Assembly: GCF_000374525.1 (NCBI RefSeq)
Contig: NZ_KB894570.1
Coordinates: 806,001-870,000 of the forward strand
Source of the DNA: Amorphus coralli DSM 19760
GTDB lineage: Bacteria > Pseudomonadota > Alphaproteobacteria > Rhizobiales > Amorphaceae
Direction of reading: 5' to 3'
Length of the DNA: 64,000 bases
The translations under genes were made by a program, and so were the position numbers. The notes beneath the pieces were generated by a model. That model saw nothing but the letters and a program-made list of their open reading frames with translations, had not been told where the DNA came from and did not search any database. Shown here piece after piece: positions 17,137 through 23,763 of the stretch. Position 1 is the stretch's first letter. Every line of letters begins with the position of its first letter.

Positions 17137-19006
17137 CCGGCTGAGGGTCGCGGTCGTCGTCCACGCGCGGCCGTATCTGCTCCAGCGGTATCCGGAAGGA
17201 CGCCTTGAAGCCGTCCGGCGCAAAATCAAGATTGACGTCCGCCTCGAGCGAGCGGGCCACGTTGCGCTCGATGACCACGCGGCCGAACCCGCGTCGCGAG
17301 GGTTTCGTCACCGGCGGACCGCCCTCTTCCGTCCATCGGAGATCCAGGATGGGCGCGTCGGCATCGACCGACCAGGTCACCCCGACCTTTCCGACTTCGT
17401 TGGAAAGCGCGCCATATTTCGCGGCGTTCGTCGCGAGTTCGTGCAGGGCCAGGCTCAGCGTCTGCATGGCGTCCGGAGACAGCCTGATGTCGGGGCCCTC
17501 CACGATGATCCGATCCTGATCCTCGGGCGTGTAGTGGCCGAGCTGCCCGTGAACCACGTCGCGCAGGCTGGCACCACTCCAGTTGCCGGCCACAAGCAGA
17601 TCCTGCGCGCCGGCCAGCGCCCGGACGCGCTCGCCGAATTTTCCGAGAAACTCCGAAACGGTCTCCGATTGCTGCGCGGTCTGGCGGGCAATTGCCTGCA
17701 CCACGGCCAGCAGATTCTTGGAGCGATGACTTAGCTCGCGCATCACCAGCCGCATCCGCTGCTCGTAATCCTTGCGCTCGGTGATGTCGACCGCGGCGCA
17801 GATCACGCCGCGCAGGTCGCCATCGGGGGCGAAGTCCGGCTCTGCCGTCAGGACGAACCAGCGCACCTCGTCGTCCATGTGCACCCGAACTTCGGCCGAC
17901 TGGACCTCCTCCGTCTCCATCGCCTCCTTCTTCAGGGCAATGATGCCGGAGCGCTCCGGCTCCTGGTACAGGTCCGCATCCGTCTTGCCGATGACCGGGC
18001 CGCCATAGTCCGCGGACCAGTTCGACCACGTGTAGCGAAGGTCCCGATCCTGGCTGAAGACCAGAATGTCGCTGGACCGCAGGGCGAGATTGAAGCGCTG
18101 CACCGTGGCGGACAGCCTGCGGCTGAGGTCGGAGCGCATCGCCTCGAGCCGTTTCGATCGGGTGATATCGATCGCGGTGCCGACCAGCCCCTTCGGTTCC
18201 CCGTGATCCCCCCAGGCCGGCGTCACATCGACCCGGAACCAGGATGTGGAGCTGCCCTCCGGAACCTCGACCTCGAAGGTCTCGGGCTCGCCGGTCTCCA
18301 GCACCCGCTCCTTGTGGCTGATGATCAGGCTGCGTGCCGGTTCGGCGAGGATCTGCGTGTCGGTGTAACCGACCATGTCCTCGACCGTGAGGCCGAGACG
18401 CGGGTTGTGGACCCAGGTGTATCGAAGGTCGGAATCCTGGGCGAAGACCGTGATCTGCGCGCCGCTGGTCGCGGCGTCGTAGAGCTTCTTCACCTCGTGA
18501 ATTTCGGCGGTTCGCTCCGCCACCTGCCGCTCCAGCTCGTTGCGGGCGGTTTCCAGTTCATCGAAGGCGCGCTGCCGCGCTTCCACCTCGGCGACGAGCT
18601 GCTTGTTGACGGCTTCGATCCCGGAAATGGAGGGAAGCCGGGTCAGCGCCGGCACGAGGCGCCAGATGATGACGGCCGCGACGATGGAGATGATGGCCGT
18701 CGCCGCCTTGATCAGGCCCTGCAGCCCGTAGGCCGGAACCCACAGGGTGATGAGCCCGGCCAGGTGGGTGAGCCCGCACGCGATGATGAAGGCAGCAAAC
18801 AGGACGACGACTTTGCCAGTGTCTCCGGTCAGGTCGCCCCGGCGCCGCGCGAGGGCCAGGATGGCTATGGGTATCGCGAAGTAGGCAAGTGCGATTGCGG
18901 CATCGGAGACCGCGTGCAGCGCCACGAGGTCCGGCCGCCACAACAGACAGTAGCCGTGCGGCATGAAGCTCGCGGCACCGAAGAGATAGGTCAGTACGGA
19001 ATCCAT
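17123..19006 (-). CDS. HWE-family histidine kinase with ethylene-receptor-like membrane domain and two PAS domains
   Basis: Membrane sensor kinase of 627 aa. Residues ~15-125 hold three membrane helices closely resembling the plant ETR1 ethylene-binding domain: SDAAIALAYFAIPI (Asp35, Tyr42, Pro46) and FIIACGLTHLAGLITLW (Cys77, His81), matching ETR1 Asp25, Tyr32, Pro36 and the copper ligands Cys65 and His69. A coiled coil (~135-175) leads to two PAS domains (~180-295 and ~310-420; each has LRYTW and an AxDIT end). The kinase part carries RELSHRSKNLLAVVQAIARQT with the phospho-acceptor His, the N-box HELATNAAKYG and WTEE, marking the HWE/HisKA_2 class to which known PhyR kinases belong. No receiver is attached. 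It sits 2.7 kb from phyR and is a strong candidate PhyR kinase. Confidence 0.9.
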   Translation of the reverse strand: MDSVLTYLFGAASFMPHGYCLLWRPDLVALHAVSDAAIALAYFAIPIAILALARRRGDLTGDTGKVVVLFAAFIIACGLTHLAGLITLWVPAYGLQGLIKAATAIISIVAAVIIWRLVPALTRLPSISGIEAVNKQLVAEVEARQRAFDELETARNELERQVAERTAEIHEVKKLYDAATSGAQITVFAQDSDLRYTWVHNPRLGLTVEDMVGYTDTQILAEPARSLIISHKERVLETGEPETFEVEVPEGSSTSWFRVDVTPAWGDHGEPKGLVGTAIDITRSKRLEAMRSDLSRRLSATVQRFNLALRSSDILVFSQDRDLRYTWSNWSADYGGPVIGKTDADLYQEPERSGIIALKKEAMETEEVQSAEVRVHMDDEVRWFVLTAEPDFAPDGDLRGVICAAVDITERKDYEQRMRLVMRELSHRSKNLLAVVQAIARQTAQQSETVSEFLGKFGERVRALAGAQDLLVAGNWSGASLRDVVHGQLGHYTPEDQDRIIVEGPDIRLSPDAMQTLSLALHELATNAAKYGALSNEVGKVGVTWSVDADAPILDLRWTEEGGPPVTKPSRRGFGRVVIERNVARSLEADVNLDFAPDGFKASFRIPLEQIRPRVDDDRDPQPVIGG

Positions 19007-19110
19007 AGACCAGGCCTTTGTACGTCTACCCTTGCCGGCATGTCCGGCCCTGCGGCGTTGCTGACTCGCATCAACACCCAGCTATACGCCGCCCCCGAGG
19101 CCATTGGACA

Positions 19111-19135
19111 GACGCGCCTGTAGGAATTCGGTTCC
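19111..19135 (-). promoter_or_regulatory. Possible sigma-EcfG promoter of the HWE kinase (one mismatch)
   Basis: Minus strand GGAAC-N16-CGTC; the last -10 base differs from CGTT. The leader would be about 100 bases. Confidence 0.4.
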
Positions 19136-19189
19136 AGGCTGGATGTGAAAGTTTGGCAGGAAGCGATCCGCGTCCCCTTCAACCACACG

Positions 19190-19220
19190 AAAACGCCCGC
19201 GCTCCGATGGAACGCGGGCG
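19190..19220 (-). terminator. Intrinsic terminator downstream of the DUF892 gene
   Basis: Perfect 8-bp stem CGCCCGCG (19194-19201) with CGCGGGCG (19213-19220), 11-base loop, followed on the minus strand by TTTTCGT. It ends the csbD/DUF3309/DUF892 gene group and insulates the kinase gene. Confidence 0.85.
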
Positions 19221-19252
19221 TCGGTGTCATTCGACGTGCGGGGCGATGCCGG

Positions 19253-19741
19253 TCAGGCCGCCTGCTTGTTGAGCCCGCCTTCGGCGAGATCCGACAGCTT
19301 GCGATCGGCGGCATATTCCTGGTCGAGATTCGCCTGGAGCAGCGGCACTGCCTTGGTGTGGCCGAGGCGCTTGGCCCATGCCACGAGCGTCCCGTAGCGG
19401 GTGATCTCGTAGTGCTCGACGGCTTGGGCGGCGGCGATCATGCCGGCGTCGCGCGCATCCGCGTCGGTCGCCTCTTCCATGATCTCCTTGCCTTCTTCGA
19501 GGATGCCGTCGATGGCCTCGCAGGTGACGCCGCGCGCCTTCAGGCCGAGGATTTCGAAGACCTTCTCCAGATTCTCGATCTGGCCCTCGGTTTCCTCGCG
19601 ATGATGCTCGAACGCGTCCTTCAAATTGTCGGAGTCGGCCTTGCGCGCCATTTTCGGCAGCGTCTTCAGGACCTGCTTCTCCGCATAGTAGATGTCGCGC
19701 ACGAAATGGACGAACAGGTCGTCGAGGGTCTTCATAGACAT
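19253..19741 (-). CDS. Ferritin-like DUF892 (YciE/YciF-type) stress protein
   Basis: Soluble four-helix protein of 162 aa in the DUF892/YciE-YciF ferritin-like family, which is induced by stress in several bacteria; exact activity is unknown. Typical features are the start MKTLDDLFVHFVRDIYYAEKQ, the helix pair with EHHREETEGQIENLEKVF (His and Glu residues of a di-metal site) and the second pair AAAQAVEHYEITRYGTLVAWA with E-H-E ligands, followed by LLQANLDQEYAADRKL. It is the last gene of a minus-strand group csbD/DUF3309/DUF892, with a strong terminator after it. I saw no EcfG motif directly upstream, so it probably depends on the promoter before csbD. Confidence 0.92.
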   Translation of the reverse strand: MSMKTLDDLFVHFVRDIYYAEKQVLKTLPKMARKADSDNLKDAFEHHREETEGQIENLEKVFEILGLKARGVTCEAIDGILEEGKEIMEEATDADARDAGMIAAAQAVEHYEITRYGTLVAWAKRLGHTKAVPLLQANLDQEYAADRKLSDLAEGGLNKQAA

Positions 19742-19808
19742 AGGATCTTTTCCTCGCGGTCTGGCCCGGTGTCCGGGCCGGTCGGTGGAACGGGTACGGG
19801 AATGGAGA

Positions 19809-19967
19809 TCAGATGCGCCCGAGCAGGAGCAGGATCAGCAGGACGATCAGGACCAGTCCGATCAGTCCGCCGGGTCCGTAGCCCCATCCGCGGCTGTAGG
19901 GCCACGTGGGCAAGGCACCGATCAGAAGCAGAATCACGATGATGAGCAGGATTGTGCCGAGCGTCAT
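19809..19967 (-). CDS. DUF3309 small membrane protein
   Basis: A 52-residue protein found by reading the minus strand: it starts MTLGTILLIIVILLLIGALP, has a central WPYSRGWGYGPGG turn and ends in a Leu/Ile helix closing with LLGRI. This is the DUF3309 family pattern of two membrane helices around a Trp/Tyr/Gly-rich loop, of unknown function. It lies between csbD and the DUF892 gene on the same strand. Confidence 0.92.
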   Translation of the reverse strand: MTLGTILLIIVILLLIGALPTWPYSRGWGYGPGGLIGLVLIVLLILLLLGRI

Positions 19968-20032
19968 GCCGATCGATCTCCGGTGGTGCCCCTGGTGACA
20001 ATCCCGAGAGGCCTAAGGGTCGGTCAGGCCGG

Positions 20033-20062
20033 GCCGCCGCCTCCCTTGCGGAAAGCGGCGGC
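20033..20062 (-). other. Stable hairpin between csbD and DUF3309 genes
   Basis: Perfect 8-bp stem GCCGCCGC (20033-20040) with GCGGCGGC (20055-20062), without a T tract. It may be a partial terminator or an RNA-stability element setting csbD above the downstream genes. Confidence 0.45.
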
Positions 20063-20073
20063 GCCTGCCGGGG

Positions 20074-20271
20074 TCAGTGGCGCTCCAGCCACTCGTCGAT
20101 CTGACGGTCGGCCTCATCCTTCTCCACGCCGTAGCGCTCCTGGATGCGGCCGGCGAGCTTGTCGCGGTTGCCCTCGATCACGTCCATGTCGTCGTTGGTG
20201 AGCTTGCCCCACTGGGCCTGGACGTTGCCGGAGAACTGCTTCCACTGGCCTTCGATGCGATCCCAATTCAT
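20074..20271 (-). CDS. CsbD-family stress protein
   Basis: Small hydrophilic protein (65 aa) of the CsbD family, a general-stress marker of unknown biochemical role. The N-terminal MNWDRIEGQWKQFSGNVQAQ and the central WGKLTNDDMDVIEGNRDKL are the family hallmarks, with a C-terminal Glu/Arg-rich helix. The ribosome site AAAGGAAG lies just upstream of the ATG at 20271. A one-mismatch EcfG promoter lies about 125 bases upstream. Longer open frames running to 20634 are rejected because only the last 65 codons are CsbD-like. Confidence 0.95.
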   Translation of the reverse strand: MNWDRIEGQWKQFSGNVQAQWGKLTNDDMDVIEGNRDKLAGRIQERYGVEKDEADRQIDEWLERH

Positions 20272-20396
20272 GGCGTCTTCCTTTCCGGGCAAAGCTCTCC
20301 CGTCGGGCGTCAACGGCCCGCGGTAACTTGCCCATTGAATGAAATTCAGAAACGGTAACTTCAGGATCGCCGTCTTGCGGCGCCCTTCGTCAGTAA

Positions 20397-20421
20397 AACT
20401 CAGGGAGCCAGCACAGGTTCC
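20397..20421 (-). promoter_or_regulatory. Possible sigma-EcfG promoter of csbD group (one mismatch)
   Basis: Minus strand GGAAC-N16-AGTT; the first -10 base differs from CGTT. It would drive csbD, DUF3309 and DUF892 together. Confidence 0.4.
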
Positions 20422-20471
20422 AACAGCTTGTCTGTCGGAACGTGATTTTTTGCTATCCCACTCGTGACCCC

Positions 20472-21533
20472 TCAGCCGCCGCCGGACGTTGCGCCCAGCG
20501 TGTCGGCCACATGGGCGCCGCGCTCGCCCATCGGCTTCTCGGGGCCGACCGTGGTGTCGTGCGAGGTCTGGTGCTCGATCTCGGCGTTGATCTCCGCGCC
20601 CGCCAGGAAGATGTACGCCGTGACGTAGATCCACAACATCAGGCCGATAACGGCGCCCAGCGAGCCGTAGGTGGCGGAGTAGTCGGCAAAGCGCGACAGG
20701 TAGAAGGACACGCCCAGCGCCGCGGCGATCCAGATCACCGAGAAGAGCACCGAGCCGAACGAGATCCAGTGTAGCCGCGCGCTGCTGCGACTGGGCCCGA
20801 TCCGGTAGAGGACCGAGGCCGCCGCCACCATGACGATGAAGAAGATCGGGGCCGACAGGAGCCGCATGTAGAAGTCGGTGCGCTCGGAGAAGCCCACTGC
20901 GCTGATGAGGACCGGCAGGATGATCACCACGTTCACGACCACGACGGCCATGATAATGATGCCCACCGCCACGGCAAAGGTGGTCGCGTAAAGGCGCCAG
21001 AGGGGCCGTTTCTCCGCCTCCCCGTACGCCACGTTCAGCGCCTGGAAGACGGCCCGGACGGCCGTGTTAACGCTCCACAGCGCCACCAGGAGGCTGAGCA
21101 GCGCCGCGAGGCCGAGGCTCCCATCGCGGGCCTGGCTGATGCGCTGGAGTTCGGTGCCGAGGAGCTCCAGGACGCTCGGCGGCAGGTAGCCTGACAGGAA
21201 CTGGATCTGGCCCTGCAACGCACTCGCATCGGTGAGGAGGCCATAGACGGAAACGAGCGCGACGATGGCCGGGAACAGCCCCATCACGCCGTAGAAGGTG
21301 ACGCCGGCCGCGATCAGCCCCAGCCGGTCGGCCATGGCGCGCCGGTAGACGCGCAGCAAAATGTCCTTCCAGCCCTTCAGCGGGATCGCCATCGGGCTCT
21401 CGGCCCTTCGGCCCCGCCCCCGGACCGGCACGCTCTCCTCGACATCCTCCAGGACGCCCTCCTGCGGTCGTCCCTCCTCGGAGGTGTCGTCGTCGGTCTT
21501 GCTGCTGGTCGTCACGGTGTCGGCAATCGTCAT
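20472..21533 (-). CDS. YihY/BrkB-family inner membrane protein
   Basis: Integral membrane protein of 353 aa in the YihY/virulence factor BrkB family, once misassigned as RNase BN; the true function is unknown. After a hydrophilic N-terminus of about 60 residues, the family motif RLGLIAAGVTFYGVMGLFPAI appears, followed by six predicted membrane helices, the conserved LWSVNTAVRAVFQALNVAYGE and the C-terminal YGSLGAVIGLMLWIYVTAYIFLAGAEINAE. The last 30 residues are soluble. Start ATG at 21533 (MTIADTV) lies 34 bases below an exact EcfG promoter. Longer open frames to 21932 overlap the divergent small gene and are not supported. Confidence 0.93.
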   Translation of the reverse strand: MTIADTVTTSSKTDDDTSEEGRPQEGVLEDVEESVPVRGRGRRAESPMAIPLKGWKDILLRVYRRAMADRLGLIAAGVTFYGVMGLFPAIVALVSVYGLLTDASALQGQIQFLSGYLPPSVLELLGTELQRISQARDGSLGLAALLSLLVALWSVNTAVRAVFQALNVAYGEAEKRPLWRLYATTFAVAVGIIIMAVVVVNVVIILPVLISAVGFSERTDFYMRLLSAPIFFIVMVAAASVLYRIGPSRSSARLHWISFGSVLFSVIWIAAALGVSFYLSRFADYSATYGSLGAVIGLMLWIYVTAYIFLAGAEINAEIEHQTSHDTTVGPEKPMGERGAHVADTLGATSGGG

Positions 21534-21566
21534 CCGGTCAATTCCTTGGCCCCACCCTGCCGGGTC

Positions 21567-21591
21567 AACGACCGGCGCACCCGGTCGTTCC
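21567..21591 (-). promoter_or_regulatory. Sigma-EcfG promoter of the YihY/BrkB gene
   Basis: Minus strand GGAAC (21591-21587), 16-base spacer, CGTT (21570-21567): exact consensus. Confidence 0.82.
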
Positions 21592-21615
21592 CATCCACCC
21601 CGCGCCGCCGCGCCG

Positions 21616-21641
21616 GGAACCAGTCGATCGCACCGCCGGTT
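21616..21641 (+). promoter_or_regulatory. Possible sigma-EcfG promoter of the Rho-N-like gene (one mismatch)
   Basis: Plus strand GGAAC-N17-GGTT; the first -10 base differs from CGTT. It is back-to-back with the exact promoter of the YihY/BrkB gene. Confidence 0.45.
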
Positions 21642-21685
21642 ACCCGAGCGCAACCGCACGACCCGACCAACAATGGAGAGCCAAC

Positions 21686-21946
21686 ATGGCAAAGTCGCAC
21701 GGCAAGCAGGTGAAGGACGACGAGCTTTACGAAGAGCTGCGCAAGCAGGGCAACAGCAAGGAAAAGGCGGCGCGGATCGCCAATGCCAAAGCGGCGGGCG
21801 ACAAGCCGTCGAAGAAGGGGGGCAAGGCGCCGCCCTACGAGGAGTGGACGAAGGACGATCTTTACGAACGCGCCAAGGAGATCGGCATCGACGGGCGCTC
21901 GAAGATGTCCAAGCAGGAGCTGGTCTCCGCACTGCGCTCCCACTGA
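21686..21946 (+). CDS. Small basic protein with C-terminal Rho-N/SAP-like motif
   Basis: An 86-aa Lys-rich protein. The first 50 residues (AKSHGKQVKDDELYEELRKQ, then a Lys/Gly-rich linker) are charged and probably flexible. The C-terminal segment WTKDDLYERAKEIGIDGRSK followed by MSKQELVSALR resembles the helix-extended-helix of Rho N-terminal/SAP domains, which bind nucleic acid. Similar proteins are common beside stress genes in Hyphomicrobiales but have no assigned function. A ribosome site GGAGAG precedes the ATG at 21686. Being basic, with a possible nucleic-acid-binding motif and next to Ku/LigD, it may coat or bind DNA; this is inference. Confidence 0.83.
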   Translation: MAKSHGKQVKDDELYEELRKQGNSKEKAARIANAKAAGDKPSKKGGKAPPYEEWTKDDLYERAKEIGIDGRSKMSKQELVSALRSH

Positions 21947-21950
21947 CACG

Positions 21951-21982
21951 AAAAACGGCGGCCGCCCGGGGGCGACCGCCGC
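21951..21982 (-). terminator. Intrinsic terminator of the PfpI-like gene
   Basis: An 11-bp stem (21956-21966 with 21971-21981, one wobble on the minus strand) followed on the minus strand by TTTTT. The plus strand side has only a weak T tract. Confidence 0.8.
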
Positions 21983-22016
21983 TTTGCTTGAAGCCTGAAA
22001 GTCAGGCGAAGCTTCC

Positions 22017-22577
22017 TCAGGCGGCGTGGCGCTCGTGGCGACCTTCCTGCACCTCCTCGATGATCTTGGAGACGAAGGCGTCCAGGTCGCCGGGGTTACG
22101 CGAGGTGATGATCGCCTCCTCGCAAACCACTTCCTCGTCCTTCCAGATGGCGCCGGCATTTTCCATGTCGGTGCGGATCGACGGGTAGGACGTGGCGGCG
22201 CGGCCCTTCACGGCACCGGCCTCGATGAGAAGCCACGGCGCGTGGCAGATGGCCGCCACCGGCTTGCCGCTCTCCACGAAGGCGCGGATCAGCGTCATCG
22301 CGTCCTCGTCGACGCGCAGCATATCCGGGTTGATCTGGCCGCCCGGCAGGACGATCGCGTGGTAGTCGGACACGGACACGTCGGCGATCTTCTTCTCCGC
22401 CGGAACCTCGCGGCCCCAGTCGTCCTTGTCCCAGCCCTTGATGGCCTGTCCGTCCGGCGTCGCGACGTCGACGGTCGCGCCGGCCTCACGCAGCTTCTTC
22501 AGCGGAACTTCCAGCTCCGACTGCTCGAAGCCGTGCGTGGAAACGATAACGATCTTGGCCTGGTCGATGGCAGTCAT
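22017..22577 (-). CDS. PfpI/DJ-1-family protein (YhbO-type)
   Basis: Cytoplasmic protein of 186 aa in the DJ-1/PfpI superfamily, whose members are described as glyoxalase/deglycase or chaperone-like stress proteins. The nucleophile elbow is AAICHAPWLLIEAG with the reactive Cys followed by His, and the conserved Glu lies in THGFEQSELEVP near residue 18. The segment YHAIVLPGGQINPDMLR is also typical. Start ATG at 22577 has AGGAG just upstream. An exact EcfG promoter lies 84 bases upstream in the gap shared with ku. It is convergent with the Rho-N-like gene. Confidence 0.93.
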   Translation of the reverse strand: MTAIDQAKIVIVSTHGFEQSELEVPLKKLREAGATVDVATPDGQAIKGWDKDDWGREVPAEKKIADVSVSDYHAIVLPGGQINPDMLRVDEDAMTLIRAFVESGKPVAAICHAPWLLIEAGAVKGRAATSYPSIRTDMENAGAIWKDEEVVCEEAIITSRNPGDLDAFVSKIIEEVQEGRHERHAA

Positions 22578-22660
22578 GGTCGATCTCCTGGTTGGTTGTC
22601 GGGTCGCAGCCCGGCGGTGCGAACCACCGGTGCGACCATGCCCACCCCGTTGCCGCCGAG

Positions 22661-22686
22661 AACGTCGTGCCGTCGCGGAAGGTTCC
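22661..22686 (-). promoter_or_regulatory. Sigma-EcfG promoter of the PfpI-like gene
   Basis: Minus strand GGAAC (22686-22682), 17-base spacer, CGTT (22664-22661): exact consensus. Confidence 0.8.
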
Positions 22687-22712
22687 AGAAAATCCCCCGC
22701 TGCCGGGCAGAG

Positions 22713-22737
22713 CGAACGATTCGTCGCCGGCGGCGTT
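22713..22737 (+). promoter_or_regulatory. Possible sigma-EcfG promoter of ku-ligD (one mismatch)
   Basis: Plus strand CGAAC-N16-CGTT; the first -35 base differs from GGAAC. It is divergent to the exact promoter of the PfpI-like gene and about 88 bases before the ku ATG. Confidence 0.45.
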
Positions 22738-22824
22738 GATTCGGCTGCCATGACGATTGGGATGACGACTGGGAGGGCGTCGCGGGTCCGATACCCCGCG
22801 CGCCTGCTGACGAAGGAGATGACG

Positions 22825-23760
22825 ATGGCACCCTCACGCCCCATCTGGAGCGGCCAGATCCGGCTGGCCCTCGTGTCCGTGCCGGTGAAGCTCTACAGCG
22901 CCACGCGCTCCAGCGCGAAGCTGTCCTTTCACCAGATCCACGAGCCGAGCGGCAAGCGCATCCGCTACGAGAAGGTCGTGCCCGGCATCGGCCCCGTCGA
23001 CCGCGACGAGATCGTGAAGGGATACGAATTCGAGAAAGGCAAATATGTTCTCGTCACCGACGAGGACATCGACGACGTCAAGATCGAGGCGAAGAAGACC
23101 CTCGATCTCGTGCAGTTCGTCGACGCCTGCGAGATCGACCCGATCTATTTCGACCGGCCCTACTACGTGGTGCCCGACGACGAACTGGCGGAAGATGCTT
23201 TCCGGGTGCTGCGCGACGCACTCAAGCACACCGGCAAGGTCGGCCTCGGCCAGTTCGTGATGCGCGGTCGGGAATATGTCGGCGCGCTCAAGCCCTGCGG
23301 CTCCGGCCTGATGATCGAGACGCTGCGCTTTCAGGACGAGCTGCACCGCGCGACGCCGTATTTCTCCGACCTCTCGGACGAAAAATCCGACGACGAGCTG
23401 GTCTCTATCGCCGAGGAGCTGATCGAGCGGAAGTCCGCGCCGTTCAAGGCCGCGGCCTTCAAGGACCGCTTCAATGACGCGCTGCGCGAGCTCATCGAAC
23501 GCAAGGCGAAGGGCCGCAAGACCGAGGTCGCCGTCGACGAGGACACCGCCGACAACGGCAAGGTCGTCGACCTGATGGCCGCCTTGAAGAAAAGCCTGGG
23601 CGAGGACGGCAAGACGAAATCGTCACGCTCCGGAGGCTCCCGCGCCAAGACGCGCACCACCGCCTCGAAGACGTCGGGCAATTCATCGAAACCGGCCAAG
23701 TCGGGAGGCGCGGCCAAGTCGTCGTCGCGGCAGCGCAAGAGCCCCTCGAAGGCCGCCTAG
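22825..23760 (+). CDS. ku: Non-homologous end-joining protein Ku
   Basis: DNA double-strand-break end-binding protein of bacterial NHEJ, 311 aa, acting as a homodimer that recruits LigD. The family start RPIWSGQIRLALVSVPVKLY is intact, followed by the ring-forming core (FHQIHEPSGKRIRYEKVVPG, then YFDRPYYVVPDD and the segment KVGLGQFVMRGREY). The C-terminal ~60 residues are a Lys/Ser/Ala-rich basic tail, a feature of many bacterial Ku proteins that aids DNA binding. The ATG at 22825 has AAGGAG six bases upstream; an ATG at 22819 overlaps that site. The ligD ATG follows three bases after the stop, so they form an operon. Confidence 0.97.
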   Translation: MAPSRPIWSGQIRLALVSVPVKLYSATRSSAKLSFHQIHEPSGKRIRYEKVVPGIGPVDRDEIVKGYEFEKGKYVLVTDEDIDDVKIEAKKTLDLVQFVDACEIDPIYFDRPYYVVPDDELAEDAFRVLRDALKHTGKVGLGQFVMRGREYVGALKPCGSGLMIETLRFQDELHRATPYFSDLSDEKSDDELVSIAEELIERKSAPFKAAAFKDRFNDALRELIERKAKGRKTEVAVDEDTADNGKVVDLMAALKKSLGEDGKTKSSRSGGSRAKTRTTASKTSGNSSKPAKSGGAAKSSSRQRKSPSKAA

Positions 23761-23763
23761 GCC

